Assembly (NCBI RefSeq): GCF_037031285.1
Contig: NZ_JAYEZO010000001.1
Location: 1,488,001 to 1,552,000, forward strand
Direction of reading: 5' to 3'
Source: Halobellus sp. LT62
GTDB lineage: Archaea; Halobacteriota; Halobacteria; Halobacteriales; Haloferacaceae
Length of the DNA: 64,000 nucleotides
Positions 49,594 through 58,235 of this stretch are shown piece after piece (position 1 is the first letter of the stretch; each line of letters starts with the position of its first letter). The notes below the pieces were generated by a model that saw only the letters and a list, made by a program, of their open reading frames with translations, ran no database searches and had not been told where the DNA came from. Position numbers and translations under genes: made by a program.

Positions 49594-51258
49594 TTACTCC
49601 AAGAGCAGGCGCGTCGGCTCGACGAGCAGTTCCTTCACGCGGTTGGAGAACCGCGCGGCGTCCGCGCCGTCGACGAGGCGGTGATCCACCGACATCGAAA
49701 AGCGCATCGTCTTGCGGGCGACGACCTCGCCCTCGACGACCCACGGGCGCTCCTTGATCGGCCCCATCGCGAAGATGGCCGCCTCGGGGTGGTTGATGAT
49801 CGGCGAGGAGAACTCGCCGCCGATCACGCCGATGTTCGTGATCGTGAACGTGCCGCCCTGCATCTCCTCGGGTTTGATTTTCCGATTCCGGGCCCGCTCT
49901 GCGAGGTCCTGAATATCGTCTGCGAGTTCCTTGAGCCCCTTCTGGTCGGCGTTCTTGACGACCGGGACCATCAGCCCCGCGTCGGTCGCGACCGCGATCC
50001 CGATGTTGTACTCGTCGTGCAGAACGATCTCCTCGCTTTCCTCGTCGAGACTGGAGTTGAGATACGGGTACTCTTTCAGCGCCGTCGTGATCGCCTTCAC
50101 GACGAGCGGGAGATAGGTGAGCTTCACGCCGTCGTCCTCGGCGATTTCGGCGAGGTCACGCCGGAGATCGACCAGCTCGGTCGCGTCGAACTCGTCGTGA
50201 TGGGAGACGTGCGGCGCGGTGTACTTCGATCGGGCCATCTGCTCGCCGATCGTCCGCCGGACGCCGCGATACGGGACGCGCTCGCCGGGGCGGTCTTCGA
50301 GGTCGCCGTCGCCCGCCGCGGCCGCAGTCTCCGGCTCGCCGCCAGTCGAGGCGGCGTCCGCGGTCGACGCGTCGACAGCCGACCTGGAGGACGCTTCCAC
50401 CGCCGACGCACTCGTCGCTGCAGCGTCGCGATCGGCGAACGCTCGGACGTCCTCGGGCGTCACGAACGGCTCGCCCTCGCGCTCCTCGCTCGCGGGGACC
50501 GCGTCGATGTCGACGCCGAGTTCCTCGGCGAGTCGACGCGTCGCGGGCATCGCGAGCGTGCGGTCTCGTTCGGCGGTGCCGTTCTGGGCCGCGGCCGTCG
50601 GCGCGGAGCCTGCCGGTTCCGCATCCGGTGCGGCGGACGCCGCGGCGTCGGGTTCCGCCGTGGGTCCGGTAGCCGTCGCCGACGCCTCCGAAGTCTCTGA
50701 AGCCCCCGAAGCCGCAGCGTCGCTCTCGGCGTACGCCTCGACATCGCCTTCAGTCACGCGCCCGCCGGGACCCGTCCCATCGACGGCGCTGATGTCGACG
50801 CCCAGTTCGCGCGCGAGTTTTCGGGTGCTCGGCGCGGCGAACACGCGACCCGACGCAACGGCGGTTTCTCCGTCGGTTTCGGCGCTCGAGTCGGCCTCCG
50901 CGGTCGCGTCCACGGGTTCGTCGCCCGCTGCGGACTGTTCGTCGCCCGCGGCGTCGGCCGCCGCGTCCGACTCGTCCGCGGTAGTCGCCGAAGCGGATTC
51001 CGCACCCGCCCCGTCGTCGGCGACCTCGAACGTCACGATGACCTCGTCGACGGGGACGATCGTGCCCTCCTCGTAGTGAAGCTTCGCGATGGTCCCCTCC
51101 TGCGGGCTCGGAATCTCCACGAGCGCCTTGTCGGTTTCGACCTCCGCGATGACCTGATCTTCGACGACCGACTCTCCCTCCTCGACGAGCCACGAGACGA
51201 GTTCGCCCTCGGCGATCCCCTCGCCGAGGTCCGGCAACTCGAACGTTCGTTCTACCAT
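49594..51258 (-). CDS. 2-oxoacid dehydrogenase E2 acyltransferase with two peripheral-subunit-binding domains
   Basis: A 554-residue dihydrolipoyl acyltransferase, the core of a 2-oxoacid dehydrogenase complex. One lipoyl domain (1-80, lipoyl Lys44 in ETDKALVEI), then an Ala/Ser/Asp-rich linker, a peripheral-subunit-binding domain (about 140-176, APSTRKLARELGVD with GTGPGGRVTEGDV), a second linker, a second such domain (about 235-275, MPATRRLAEELGVDIDAVP, but without the GTGPGGR element), a third linker and the catalytic domain (about 330-554) with active-site His526 in SVDHRLVDGADA. Two binding domains with one lipoyl domain are uncommon. The acyl substrate is unknown; haloarchaeal complexes often act on branched-chain or other 2-oxoacids. 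Confidence 0.92.
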   Translation of the reverse strand: MVERTFELPDLGEGIAEGELVSWLVEEGESVVEDQVIAEVETDKALVEIPSPQEGTIAKLHYEEGTIVPVDEVIVTFEVADDGAGAESASATTADESDAAADAAGDEQSAAGDEPVDATAEADSSAETDGETAVASGRVFAAPSTRKLARELGVDISAVDGTGPGGRVTEGDVEAYAESDAAASGASETSEASATATGPTAEPDAAASAAPDAEPAGSAPTAAAQNGTAERDRTLAMPATRRLAEELGVDIDAVPASEEREGEPFVTPEDVRAFADRDAAATSASAVEASSRSAVDASTADAASTGGEPETAAAAGDGDLEDRPGERVPYRGVRRTIGEQMARSKYTAPHVSHHDEFDATELVDLRRDLAEIAEDDGVKLTYLPLVVKAITTALKEYPYLNSSLDEESEEIVLHDEYNIGIAVATDAGLMVPVVKNADQKGLKELADDIQDLAERARNRKIKPEEMQGGTFTITNIGVIGGEFSSPIINHPEAAIFAMGPIKERPWVVEGEVVARKTMRFSMSVDHRLVDGADAARFSNRVKELLVEPTRLLLE

Positions 51259-51357
51259 ACCGATCGGTCGACGCACAACCCTTTCAGTATTTCCCTGCGC
51301 GTCGCGCGCGAAACGTCGACGGTGGCAGACAGACAGAGCTGGAACACGGCGAGTGCG

Positions 51358-52329
51358 CTACTCCGCGAGCGCCGCCTCGATGCCGTCGAGGACCCGCGGC
51401 GGGTGCGGGAAGTAGAAGTCCTCCATCGAGAGCAGCGGAACGGGAGTGTCGAACCCGGTCACGCGCTCGACCGGCGACTCGAGGTACATCAGCGCCTCGT
51501 CGTTGATGCGGGCGACGATCTCGCTTCCGACGCCCAAGGTCCGGGGGCCCTCGTGGACGACGACGCAGCGGCCCGTCTTCTTCACCGATTCGACAATCGT
51601 CTCGGTGTCCATCGGCGAGATCGTGCGCAGGTCGATCACCTCGGCGTCGATGTCGCCCTCGTCGACGGCTTCCAGCGTCGGCGGCATCATCGACCCCCAA
51701 GCGACGACCGTCACGTCCTCGCCCTCGCGACGGACGGCGGCCTCACCGATCGGCACCTCGTGTTCGCCCTCGGGGACCTCCGCTCTGATCGAGCGGTAGA
51801 TCCGCTTCGGTTCCATAAACAGCACCGGGTCGGGATCGCGGATCGCGGCCGTCAGCAGCCCCTTGGTGTCCGCGGGCGTGCTCGGGATGACGACTTTCAG
51901 TCCGGGGATATGACCGTACGCGCCCTCTAGGCTCTCGGAGTGGTGTTCGAGCGCCCGGACGCCCGCGCCGTAGGGCATCCGAACGACCATCGGCGCGCTC
52001 AGCTCGCCGCGGGTGCGCCAGCGGATGCGACTCGCGTTCGTGACAAGCTGGTCGAACGCCGGCGGCAGAAAGCCGGAGAACTGGATTTCGGCGACCGGAC
52101 GGTAGCCGTACATCGCCATCCCGGCCGCGCCGCCGACGATCGCGATTTCCGACAGCGGCGTGTCGACCACGCGTTTGTTCCCGAACTCCTCCAGCAGGTC
52201 GTCGGTCGCGCGGAAGACGCCGCCGCTCTCGGCGACGTCCTCTCCGAAGACGACGACGCGGTCGTCTCGTTCCATCTCCCCGTGCAGTGCGTCGTTGACC
52301 GCCTGTACGATAGTTGCCTGCATTGTCAT
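51358..52329 (-). CDS. 2-oxoacid dehydrogenase E1 beta subunit (first set)
   Basis: A 323-residue transketolase-like beta subunit that, with E1alpha, decarboxylates a 2-oxoacid using thiamine diphosphate. Seen: RVVVFGEDVAESGGVFRATD with the catalytic-site Glu, VVDTPLSEIAIVGGAAGMA, and the transketolase C-terminal fold starting EVIDLRTISPMDTETI. The start ATG at 52329 overlaps the E1alpha stop by 4 bp (ATGA), which guarantees coupled, equimolar translation. E2 follows 99 bp downstream. Confidence 0.94.
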   Translation of the reverse strand: MTMQATIVQAVNDALHGEMERDDRVVVFGEDVAESGGVFRATDDLLEEFGNKRVVDTPLSEIAIVGGAAGMAMYGYRPVAEIQFSGFLPPAFDQLVTNASRIRWRTRGELSAPMVVRMPYGAGVRALEHHSESLEGAYGHIPGLKVVIPSTPADTKGLLTAAIRDPDPVLFMEPKRIYRSIRAEVPEGEHEVPIGEAAVRREGEDVTVVAWGSMMPPTLEAVDEGDIDAEVIDLRTISPMDTETIVESVKKTGRCVVVHEGPRTLGVGSEIVARINDEALMYLESPVERVTGFDTPVPLLSMEDFYFPHPPRVLDGIEAALAE

Positions 52330-53495
52330 CCCTTGGGCCGCTGTTCGATGAAGTCGTACATCTCGGGGCGTCGTTCGAGGAGATCCTCGAACTCGTCCAG
52401 TTGACGCACCAGTTCCGGCGGCAGTTCGTCGTAGACGTACTCGAACATCTCCGCGACGGCGCGCTCTTCCATCGCGTTCGCGGCCGCCAGCGCCTCGTCG
52501 AACTCGGTTTCGATCTCGTCGACGATGGCGTCGTGGTCGATCTCCGCCCACAGCCCCTCGGACTTCAGGAACTCGCGGTAGCGTTCGATCGGATCGTGCG
52601 ACTCCCAGTGGTCGACCTCCTCGTCGGCGCGGTAGCGGGTCGGGTCGTCGCTCGTCGTGTGCGCGTCGAGGCGGTACGTGACCGATTCGACGAAGACGGG
52701 CTCTCCCTGAAGGACCTTCTCGCGGGCGCTCGAAACGGCGTCGTAGACGGCGAGGACGTCTTGGCCGTCGACGCGGATCGCGTCGATGCCGTACGCCAGC
52801 GCCTTCTGGGCGATGGTGTTCGCGCCGGACTGCTTCTCGTAGGGCATCGAGATGGCGTACTGGTTGTTCTGACAGTAAAACAGCGCCGGGAGGCCGACGG
52901 AGCTCGCGAGGTTGATCCCCTCGTGTGCCGCGCCGGTGCTTGTCGCCCCGTCGCCGAGGTAGGCGGTCGCGATGGCGTCGGCGTCGTCGAGGTGCATTCC
53001 CCACGCGATTCCCGAGACGAGCGGGAGGTGCGAGCCGATCGAGATCGCGATCTGGGCGTTGACCTTCGCGAAGGCCTCTTGGCCCTCCTCGATACCGCGC
53101 CAAAAGAGGATCATATCCTCCATCGACGCGCCGCGCATAAACATCGGCGTCCACGCGCGGCCGACGTACAGCCAGTCGTCCGGCGTGAGCGTGAACGCGC
53201 TGCCGATGATGCTGGCTTCCTGGCCGCGGGTGGAGCCGAACGTGCCGAGTTCGCCCCGTCGCTGGATGTTCACCATCCGCCGGGAGAACACCCGATCGGT
53301 CACCATCCACCGGTACAGGTCCAAAAGCTCCTCGTCGTCGAGGTCCGGGATCGCCTCGTCGTCGTACGACCCGTCGGGCGCGACGATCTGGTGGGTGGGG
53401 ACCTCCAAGTCGGCTTGGGAAAGGTACCGCACTTCACCACCGCCGTCGTCGCCGGTCGCTGGAGATACTCGTATGTCTGATGCTCTATCGCTCAT
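52326..53495 (-). CDS. 2-oxoacid dehydrogenase E1 alpha subunit (first set)
   Basis: A 389-residue thiamine-diphosphate-binding alpha subunit. Seen: the GDG-N cofactor motif LGDGATSTGAAHEGINLASS ending with the Mg ligand in CQNNQYAIS, the phosphorylation-loop-like region TYRLDAHTTSDDPTRYR and the N-terminal extension common in haloarchaea. The acidic front (MSDRASDIRVSPATGDDGGG) precedes the domain. It is the first gene of the operon, divergent from the universal stress gene with 192 bp between. The substrate of the complex cannot be deduced; acetoin-, branched-chain- and pyruvate-type E1 share these motifs. Confidence 0.93.
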   Translation of the reverse strand: MSDRASDIRVSPATGDDGGGEVRYLSQADLEVPTHQIVAPDGSYDDEAIPDLDDEELLDLYRWMVTDRVFSRRMVNIQRRGELGTFGSTRGQEASIIGSAFTLTPDDWLYVGRAWTPMFMRGASMEDMILFWRGIEEGQEAFAKVNAQIAISIGSHLPLVSGIAWGMHLDDADAIATAYLGDGATSTGAAHEGINLASSVGLPALFYCQNNQYAISMPYEKQSGANTIAQKALAYGIDAIRVDGQDVLAVYDAVSSAREKVLQGEPVFVESVTYRLDAHTTSDDPTRYRADEEVDHWESHDPIERYREFLKSEGLWAEIDHDAIVDEIETEFDEALAAANAMEERAVAEMFEYVYDELPPELVRQLDEFEDLLERRPEMYDFIEQRPKG

Positions 53496-53658
53496 TCGAC
53501 GACGCGTTCTTGTGCGGGCCCGGTAATAAAATCGCGGGTACGGGGGCCGTTCGTCGGTCCGACACAGTATCTCGATAGTCCGATACGTCGCCTCGAGACA
53601 GGGCTCGCAGCCGCACCGAGGGCCAGCATTCACCGGGGCGGAACGATCGCCACCACGA

Positions 53659-53665
53659 TTTATTA
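53659..53665 (+). promoter_or_regulatory. TATA box for the universal stress protein gene
   Basis: TTTATTA centred 26 bp before ATG 53688, a clear leaderless arrangement. Confidence 0.5.
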
Positions 53666-53687
53666 GCTCGCGCTTTGAGTACCGCGT

Positions 53688-54194
53688 ATGACGGTACTGA
53701 CCGCGGTCGACGGTGAATCGATTCCGAGTGAGGCAGTCGCGCGGGGCGAAGAGCTGGCGACGGCCCTAGGCGTCGAGCACGTCGTCTTACACGTGATGCC
53801 ACAGAACGCCTTCGACCAGTTCCGTTCGTCGACGAGCGGCTCCTCGGGACGGTCGGTAACGACACCGGCCTCCTACGGCGGAAGCAATCAGGGTCCGCGT
53901 GAGAGCGTCCAAGGCGACGAGTACACGGTCGAAGACGGCGAGCGACACGCGACCGGAGTCGCACGCGACGTCGTTCGCGGAACGCTCGACGAGCCGGGAG
54001 AGACGGTCATCAAAGGCCGCGTGGGCGAACCGGTCGAAGAGATCCTCGCCGAAGCGGAGCGACGCGACGCCCAGTACCTCGTCATCGGCGGCCGCAAACG
54101 ATCGCCCGCCGGAAAGGCGCTGTTCGGCAGTAAGACGCAGTCGATTCTGCTCGAAGCCGAAATTCCTGTCGTGACTGTGATGTCCGACGAGTAG
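53688..54194 (+). CDS. Universal stress protein (UspA family)
   Basis: A 168-residue UspA-like protein. Residues 1-50 give the first strand and helix (TVLTAVDGESIPSEAVARGE), then a 45-residue Ser/Gly/Gln-rich insertion not needed for the fold, and the second half has the ATP-type loop VIGGRKRSPAGKALFGSKTQ, matching G-2x-G-9x-G(S/T). It may bind ATP. The length is slightly above the norm because of the insertion. Divergent from the E1alpha operon, it has its own promoter. Confidence 0.9.
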   Translation: MTVLTAVDGESIPSEAVARGEELATALGVEHVVLHVMPQNAFDQFRSSTSGSSGRSVTTPASYGGSNQGPRESVQGDEYTVEDGERHATGVARDVVRGTLDEPGETVIKGRVGEPVEEILAEAERRDAQYLVIGGRKRSPAGKALFGSKTQSILLEAEIPVVTVMSDE

Positions 54195-54310
54195 TCGAAC
54201 AGCGTACGCGACGGCGGCACTCCGATCGTTTTCGAGGCCCGTTGATCGGGACGCTCTCCTTGTGGAGATACGTGTGCCCCCGTGAAGAACCATCTCGGTT
54301 GGGGGGTGAT

Positions 54311-54318
54311 TTTATATA
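54311..54318 (+). promoter_or_regulatory. TATA box for the substrate-binding lipoprotein gene
   Basis: TTTATATA centred about 28 bp before ATG 54343, predicting a leaderless mRNA and favouring ATG 54343 over the adjacent TTG. Confidence 0.5.
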
Positions 54319-54342
54319 CTCTCGAATATATCCTTTTCGTTG

Positions 54343-55377
54343 ATGGCATTTGATAGCATACGGCGTCGATCGTTTCTGAAAGCGGGTGCGGCCGCTGGAA
54401 CGGTTGGACTGACGGGACTTGCCGGTTGTTCGAGTATCTCGGGAATCACCGGCGGCGGGACACCGGAACTCGGGCTCGCGTTTACCGTTCCGGTCGAGAA
54501 CTTCGGGTCGCTGTTCGCGATCGAAGAGCTCCAAGATCAGGTGACGAACCTCGGATCGGAGTACGAACTCAGCGTCAGCCGGAACGAGAGCACGCCAGAC
54601 TCGCTGAACGCGATGGCCGCCGGCGAGGTCGATATGGCGCTCCTAACGACGGTGAGTTACGCGTCAGCTGTCCGTCAAGAGGCCGTTCCGGGCAACATCT
54701 CGATGATCTCGACGGACTTCTGGGACGCCCACCCCGAGTGGTACGGGTTCACTATCTTCTCCGGTCCGGACTCGGGTATCACCGAAATCGCCGATTTGGA
54801 GGGGACGAACGTCGGCGTCAACGCACAAGGAACCGGAACTCACGCGGTGTTAGAAAAGGGGATGCGACAAGAGGACCTCGAGTTCGGCTCGGACGCCGAA
54901 ATCGTCGAACTGCCGTTTCCGACGTTCATCGAGGCGATCAACGACGGTCGAATCGACGCGGGGATCTTCCCCGCGCTGTTCGCGGTCGGAGCCCGCGCTG
55001 AGGGCTTCAACGAGGTTTACACCAGTCAGGATCTCTGGGACGAGGCGTATCCGTTCGCCTACACCGTCGCCTCGAACAACTCCCTCGACGAGAACGGCGA
55101 CGCGATCGCCGCGTGGGGCGAAGACCTCGACGAGCTAGTCGAGTACTGCTACGACAACCGGAGCGAGGTCGTCTCCCTCGCAGCGGAGCACTTCGAGCTT
55201 CCCGAACAGGTCGTCGACGGGTTCTTCCTCACGAACAACGACTACTACCGCCAAGACATCACGATCGATATGGACCGGCTCCAGTTCGCGATCGACGAAC
55301 TGGTCGAACTCGGGTTCGTCGAGGAGAGCTTCGACGTCGAGGAGTACGCGACCAACGACTACGTCCCGTCGAACTGA
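54343..55377 (+). CDS. Tat-exported substrate-binding lipoprotein (NMT1/phosphonate-type), no transporter nearby
   Basis: A 344-residue extracellular receptor. The N-terminus RRRSFLKAGAAAGTVGLTG with lipobox LAGC (Cys about 29) gives Tat export and lipid anchoring. The rest is a two-lobed periplasmic-binding fold of the PhnD/NMT1/TauA type: SLNAMAAGEVDMALLTTVSY, GTNVGVNAQGTGTHAVLEKG and DGRIDAGIFPALFAVGA. Ligands in this group are nitrogen- or sulfur-containing small molecules, phosphonates, or substrates of TRAP-TAXI systems. No permease or ATPase gene is adjacent, so its transporter must be elsewhere, or it may act as a sensor. It lies before the dehydrogenase on the opposite strand. Confidence 0.82.
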   Translation: MAFDSIRRRSFLKAGAAAGTVGLTGLAGCSSISGITGGGTPELGLAFTVPVENFGSLFAIEELQDQVTNLGSEYELSVSRNESTPDSLNAMAAGEVDMALLTTVSYASAVRQEAVPGNISMISTDFWDAHPEWYGFTIFSGPDSGITEIADLEGTNVGVNAQGTGTHAVLEKGMRQEDLEFGSDAEIVELPFPTFIEAINDGRIDAGIFPALFAVGARAEGFNEVYTSQDLWDEAYPFAYTVASNNSLDENGDAIAAWGEDLDELVEYCYDNRSEVVSLAAEHFELPEQVVDGFFLTNNDYYRQDITIDMDRLQFAIDELVELGFVEESFDVEEYATNDYVPSN

Positions 55378-55400
55378 TCGACCCGTCTCCCGCGTGACGA

Positions 55401-56411
55401 TCAGCCGTCGTATCCTCTCGCGCCGATGCGCTGGAGGTCCGCGCGAATGGCTTCGGCCGCCACCGATAGCTCGTCGGCCTCGACGGGGGCAAGTTCCCAC
55501 TCGTGGATCTCGCTGACGCCGCCGTCGTCGAGGTCGACCGGCACGCTGAGCGCGAGGTCCTCGAAGCTGTACTCGCCCGCGAGCGGCGTCGACAGGCAGA
55601 ACGGTTCGCCGAGGCGGCCGCGAGGGTCGTCGCCGTCGGTCGTGCTACCGGCGATGACGGCGCGGACGACGCGGGAGATCCCAGCGCTCGTGACCCACCG
55701 GGACGTCTCGGCGACGCCGCGCTCCTTCGCGATCTCGAAGGGGATGTCGCGGACGTACTCTAAGAGCGCCTCGCGGTCGAGGTCGTCGGTCGCGACGGGC
55801 TCGCCGTCGACGCGCGTTCGCGAGAGGACCGGCACGACGTTCTCCCCGTGCTCGCCCATCATCGGACAGGAGACGTCGTTCTGGGGGACGCCGAGTTCGG
55901 CTCCGATCGCGTCGGCCATCCGCGCCGTCTCCGAGAGCGAGTAGCCGAGGAAACAGCGCCGCGGCCACTCCAACAGCGAGTAGAACTGGTAGACGAGCCG
56001 GTCGATGGGGTTCGTGACGACGAGCAGCGGCGTGGGATCCAGCGGTCGGAGGTCCTCGGCGACCGACTCGACGATCGAGAGGTTGCGATCCAGTTCGGCG
56101 TCCCGTGCCCCGCGGTCGGTCGCGTCCTCCGGCTGCGGCGCGGCCGCGTTGAACACGATGAAGTCGGGATCGAGTTCGGCGAGCTCGTCGGGCGTCGCCG
56201 CCCGAATCGTCCCGACGTCCTCTCCCGAAAGCGTCGAGCCCGGCGCGTTCGAGAAGTGGTAGGTCGCGTGGGTGATGTCTTTGGCGTGCGCCCACGCGGC
56301 CCCCTCGTTGATGTCGACGAGCGAGACGTCCACGGTCGGGGCCACGCCCGCGAGCGTGTGGGCCACAGTCGTTGCGATGGTGCTCGCACCACCGATGATC
56401 GCGACGTGCAT
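55401..56411 (-). CDS. Divergent malate/lactate dehydrogenase family protein
   Basis: A 336-residue NAD-dependent 2-hydroxyacid dehydrogenase relative. Seen: the Rossmann start VAIIGGASTIATTVA (last Gly of GxGxxG replaced by Ala), ENVVPVLSR after the catalytic His loop MGEHG, NPIDR and GYSLSETARM. Compared with malate dehydrogenase, the substrate Arg of the PRQPG-type loop is missing (here AAPQPEDATDR) and the catalytic Asp that pairs with the His appears to be Glu (SETAR). His and the following Arg remain. It is thus probably active on another 2-hydroxyacid. The ATG at 56411 starts MHVAIIGG. It ends facing the lipoprotein gene and is followed by a Rieske gene cluster upstream. Confidence 0.78.
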   Translation of the reverse strand: MHVAIIGGASTIATTVAHTLAGVAPTVDVSLVDINEGAAWAHAKDITHATYHFSNAPGSTLSGEDVGTIRAATPDELAELDPDFIVFNAAAPQPEDATDRGARDAELDRNLSIVESVAEDLRPLDPTPLLVVTNPIDRLVYQFYSLLEWPRRCFLGYSLSETARMADAIGAELGVPQNDVSCPMMGEHGENVVPVLSRTRVDGEPVATDDLDREALLEYVRDIPFEIAKERGVAETSRWVTSAGISRVVRAVIAGSTTDGDDPRGRLGEPFCLSTPLAGEYSFEDLALSVPVDLDDGGVSEIHEWELAPVEADELSVAAEAIRADLQRIGARGYDG

Positions 56412-56550
56412 AGCGGCACGTCGACGCTCGGATACAAGTAGGTTGTCCAACGAAACGATTGCCGGTCGATGCTGAGTCGGTCGCGGTCCGATCCGTCGGC
56501 GATCCACGACGACGATTTCTCAGTCGCTGCCGTCAGTCGATGACGGTCTC

Positions 56551-56928
56551 TCAGTCGCCGCCGTCGACGTAGACGATTCCGTCCTCGACGACGACGTCGT
56601 AGGTGGGGACTCTGATCCGGTCGTCGCCGATGTGCTTGCCCGTCTCCAAATCGAAGGACCACCCGTGCCACGGACAGGAGACGATGCAGTTGTCGCTGTA
56701 GTACTGGTCGACGCGCTCGCCCGTCCCGGTGAACTCGCCGACGAGTTCGCGCTGGACGTTCCCCTGACAGACGGGGCCGCCGTCGTGGGGACACTGGTTC
56801 CGCAGGGCGTAGAACTCGCCATCGGCTTTGATCACGCCGACTTCCGCGGGGCCGACCTCGACGATGGCGTGGTCGCCGTCTTCGAACTCCGATTCGGGGC
56901 CGACTTCGACGAGTCCGTCGGCGCTCAT
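56551..56928 (-). CDS. Rieske [2Fe-2S] ferredoxin-like protein
   Basis: A 125-residue small Rieske protein. Cluster ligands: Cys and His in CPHDGG (about 46-48) and Cys/His in CPWHGWSFD (about 86-89). The strands around DGEFYALRNQ and ETGKHIGDDRIRVPTYDVVV match the ferredoxin component of aromatic-ring dioxygenases and similar electron carriers. It has no N-terminal anchor, so it is soluble. The ATG overlaps the stop of the amidohydrolase gene by 4 bp (ATGA), so both are made together. No oxygenase or reductase gene is visible in the cluster. Confidence 0.9.
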   Translation of the reverse strand: MSADGLVEVGPESEFEDGDHAIVEVGPAEVGVIKADGEFYALRNQCPHDGGPVCQGNVQRELVGEFTGTGERVDQYYSDNCIVSCPWHGWSFDLETGKHIGDDRIRVPTYDVVVEDGIVYVDGGD

Positions 56929-58013
56929 ACCCCGAACACCTCCTCGGCGTTGCCGGAGAGAATCGCGCGCCGATCGTCGTCGTCGAGCATCGGGAGGTCG
57001 TTGATGACCGAGGGGCTGTCGAAGTCCCAGTGCGGATAGTCAGACGCGTACAGCAGCCGGTCCGTGCCGATCATATCGAAGCAGAGTTCCAAGAGGTCGT
57101 TGCGCGCCGAAATTTCGAGCGGTTGCGTACCGAAGTAGAAGTCGGTGATGTACTCGCTCGGACGCGTGTCGAGCAGCGGTGCCTCCTCGGGCCGTTTGAG
57201 ATACTCCTCGTCGAGACGGCTGACGAGGCCGGGAATGTAGGTGACGCCCGATTCCATAAAGACGATGTCGAGGTCGGGGTACTTCTCGGGGACGCCCTGA
57301 CAGGCGACGCTGACGATCTGCGACATATTCGACTCTAAGAATCCCAGTGTGTGGGTCTCGATCATCTCCTGATAGCCCGCGCGGACGTACTCGTCGAGGC
57401 CGGACCCGCCCGTGTGGTAGACGACGGGGAAGTCCATCTGCTCGCAGCGCTCGTAGATCGGGTCGTATTTTCTATTACCCAACGGCGGACTCGCCCCCGC
57501 CGTGACGAAACACGCGCCCACGAACGTCTCCTCGTCCTCCACCCGTTCGAGCACTTCGAGGGAAGCGTCGATGTCGCCGTACGGAATCGGCGCGAGGCCG
57601 TAGATGCCCTCGTCGGGATCGAGCACCTCCTCGAGCATGTACTCGATATATCCCCGAGTGAAGGCCTGTATCCGCTCGTCGTCCGCGTTGATACCACCGG
57701 TGGCGAGGATGAGATGCGAAATCTGGAGGGAGACGTCGATATCGAGAAAGTCCATTCCTTCCCGCACCCGTTCGGGATCTTCGGGTTCGTCCGGGTAGTT
57801 CGAGTGCTCTCGGAGGACTTTCCCGTAGTTTTGCCTGTCGCCCGTCGACGTCGGGAAAAAGGAACTGAGCGCCTGCGTCACGCCTGTTTCCTCCCAAAAA
57901 CTGTCTTTGTACTTCGTGCGCCACGGTTCGGGCATGTACTCCGCGACTTCCGTGAACGAGTCTTGGTAGTGCCAGTCACAGTCGATGACCCGCTCTTCGG
58001 CAGCGTCGATCAT
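56925..58013 (-). CDS. Amidohydrolase family 2 (ACMSD/decarboxylase-like) metalloenzyme
   Basis: A 362-residue TIM-barrel amidohydrolase_2 enzyme, the group that includes aminocarboxymuconate semialdehyde decarboxylase and 2,3-dihydroxybenzoate-type decarboxylases. Seen: the N-terminal metal motif DCDWHYQDS (D-x-H), a His in VVYHTGGSGLDEY and the Asp/His near YASDYPHWDF. A decarboxylation of an aromatic acid or a ring-cleavage product is the family expectation. The coupled Rieske protein suggests an oxidative step in the same pathway. The ATG at 58013 is preferred to a GTG 9 bp upstream. Confidence 0.87.
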   Translation of the reverse strand: MIDAAEERVIDCDWHYQDSFTEVAEYMPEPWRTKYKDSFWEETGVTQALSSFFPTSTGDRQNYGKVLREHSNYPDEPEDPERVREGMDFLDIDVSLQISHLILATGGINADDERIQAFTRGYIEYMLEEVLDPDEGIYGLAPIPYGDIDASLEVLERVEDEETFVGACFVTAGASPPLGNRKYDPIYERCEQMDFPVVYHTGGSGLDEYVRAGYQEMIETHTLGFLESNMSQIVSVACQGVPEKYPDLDIVFMESGVTYIPGLVSRLDEEYLKRPEEAPLLDTRPSEYITDFYFGTQPLEISARNDLLELCFDMIGTDRLLYASDYPHWDFDSPSVINDLPMLDDDDRRAILSGNAEEVFGV

Positions 58014-58235
58014 CGATACCACTCTACCGGGAACGCGGCTTTGTGCGGTGGCTCCGGCACGAACTGCGCTCTCGATGTCTCCGCACTGAGTCCCGTAATC
58101 TCTCTCATCTCGTATGAACGTACACTGATGAATTCATTTAGCCTTTTACCCGGTCTGAGAGGGTGAGACGCCGAACACGGCTTACCCACTAGGAGACCGC
58201 ACGACTGCATTGACGGGTTCGACCCAATCGTTCGG

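Noticed and set aside
48124-50700. Plus-strand open frame of 858 codons opposite E3 and E2
   Set aside because: Spans two real genes, Arg/Asp/His-rich, no motif; a codon-bias shadow.
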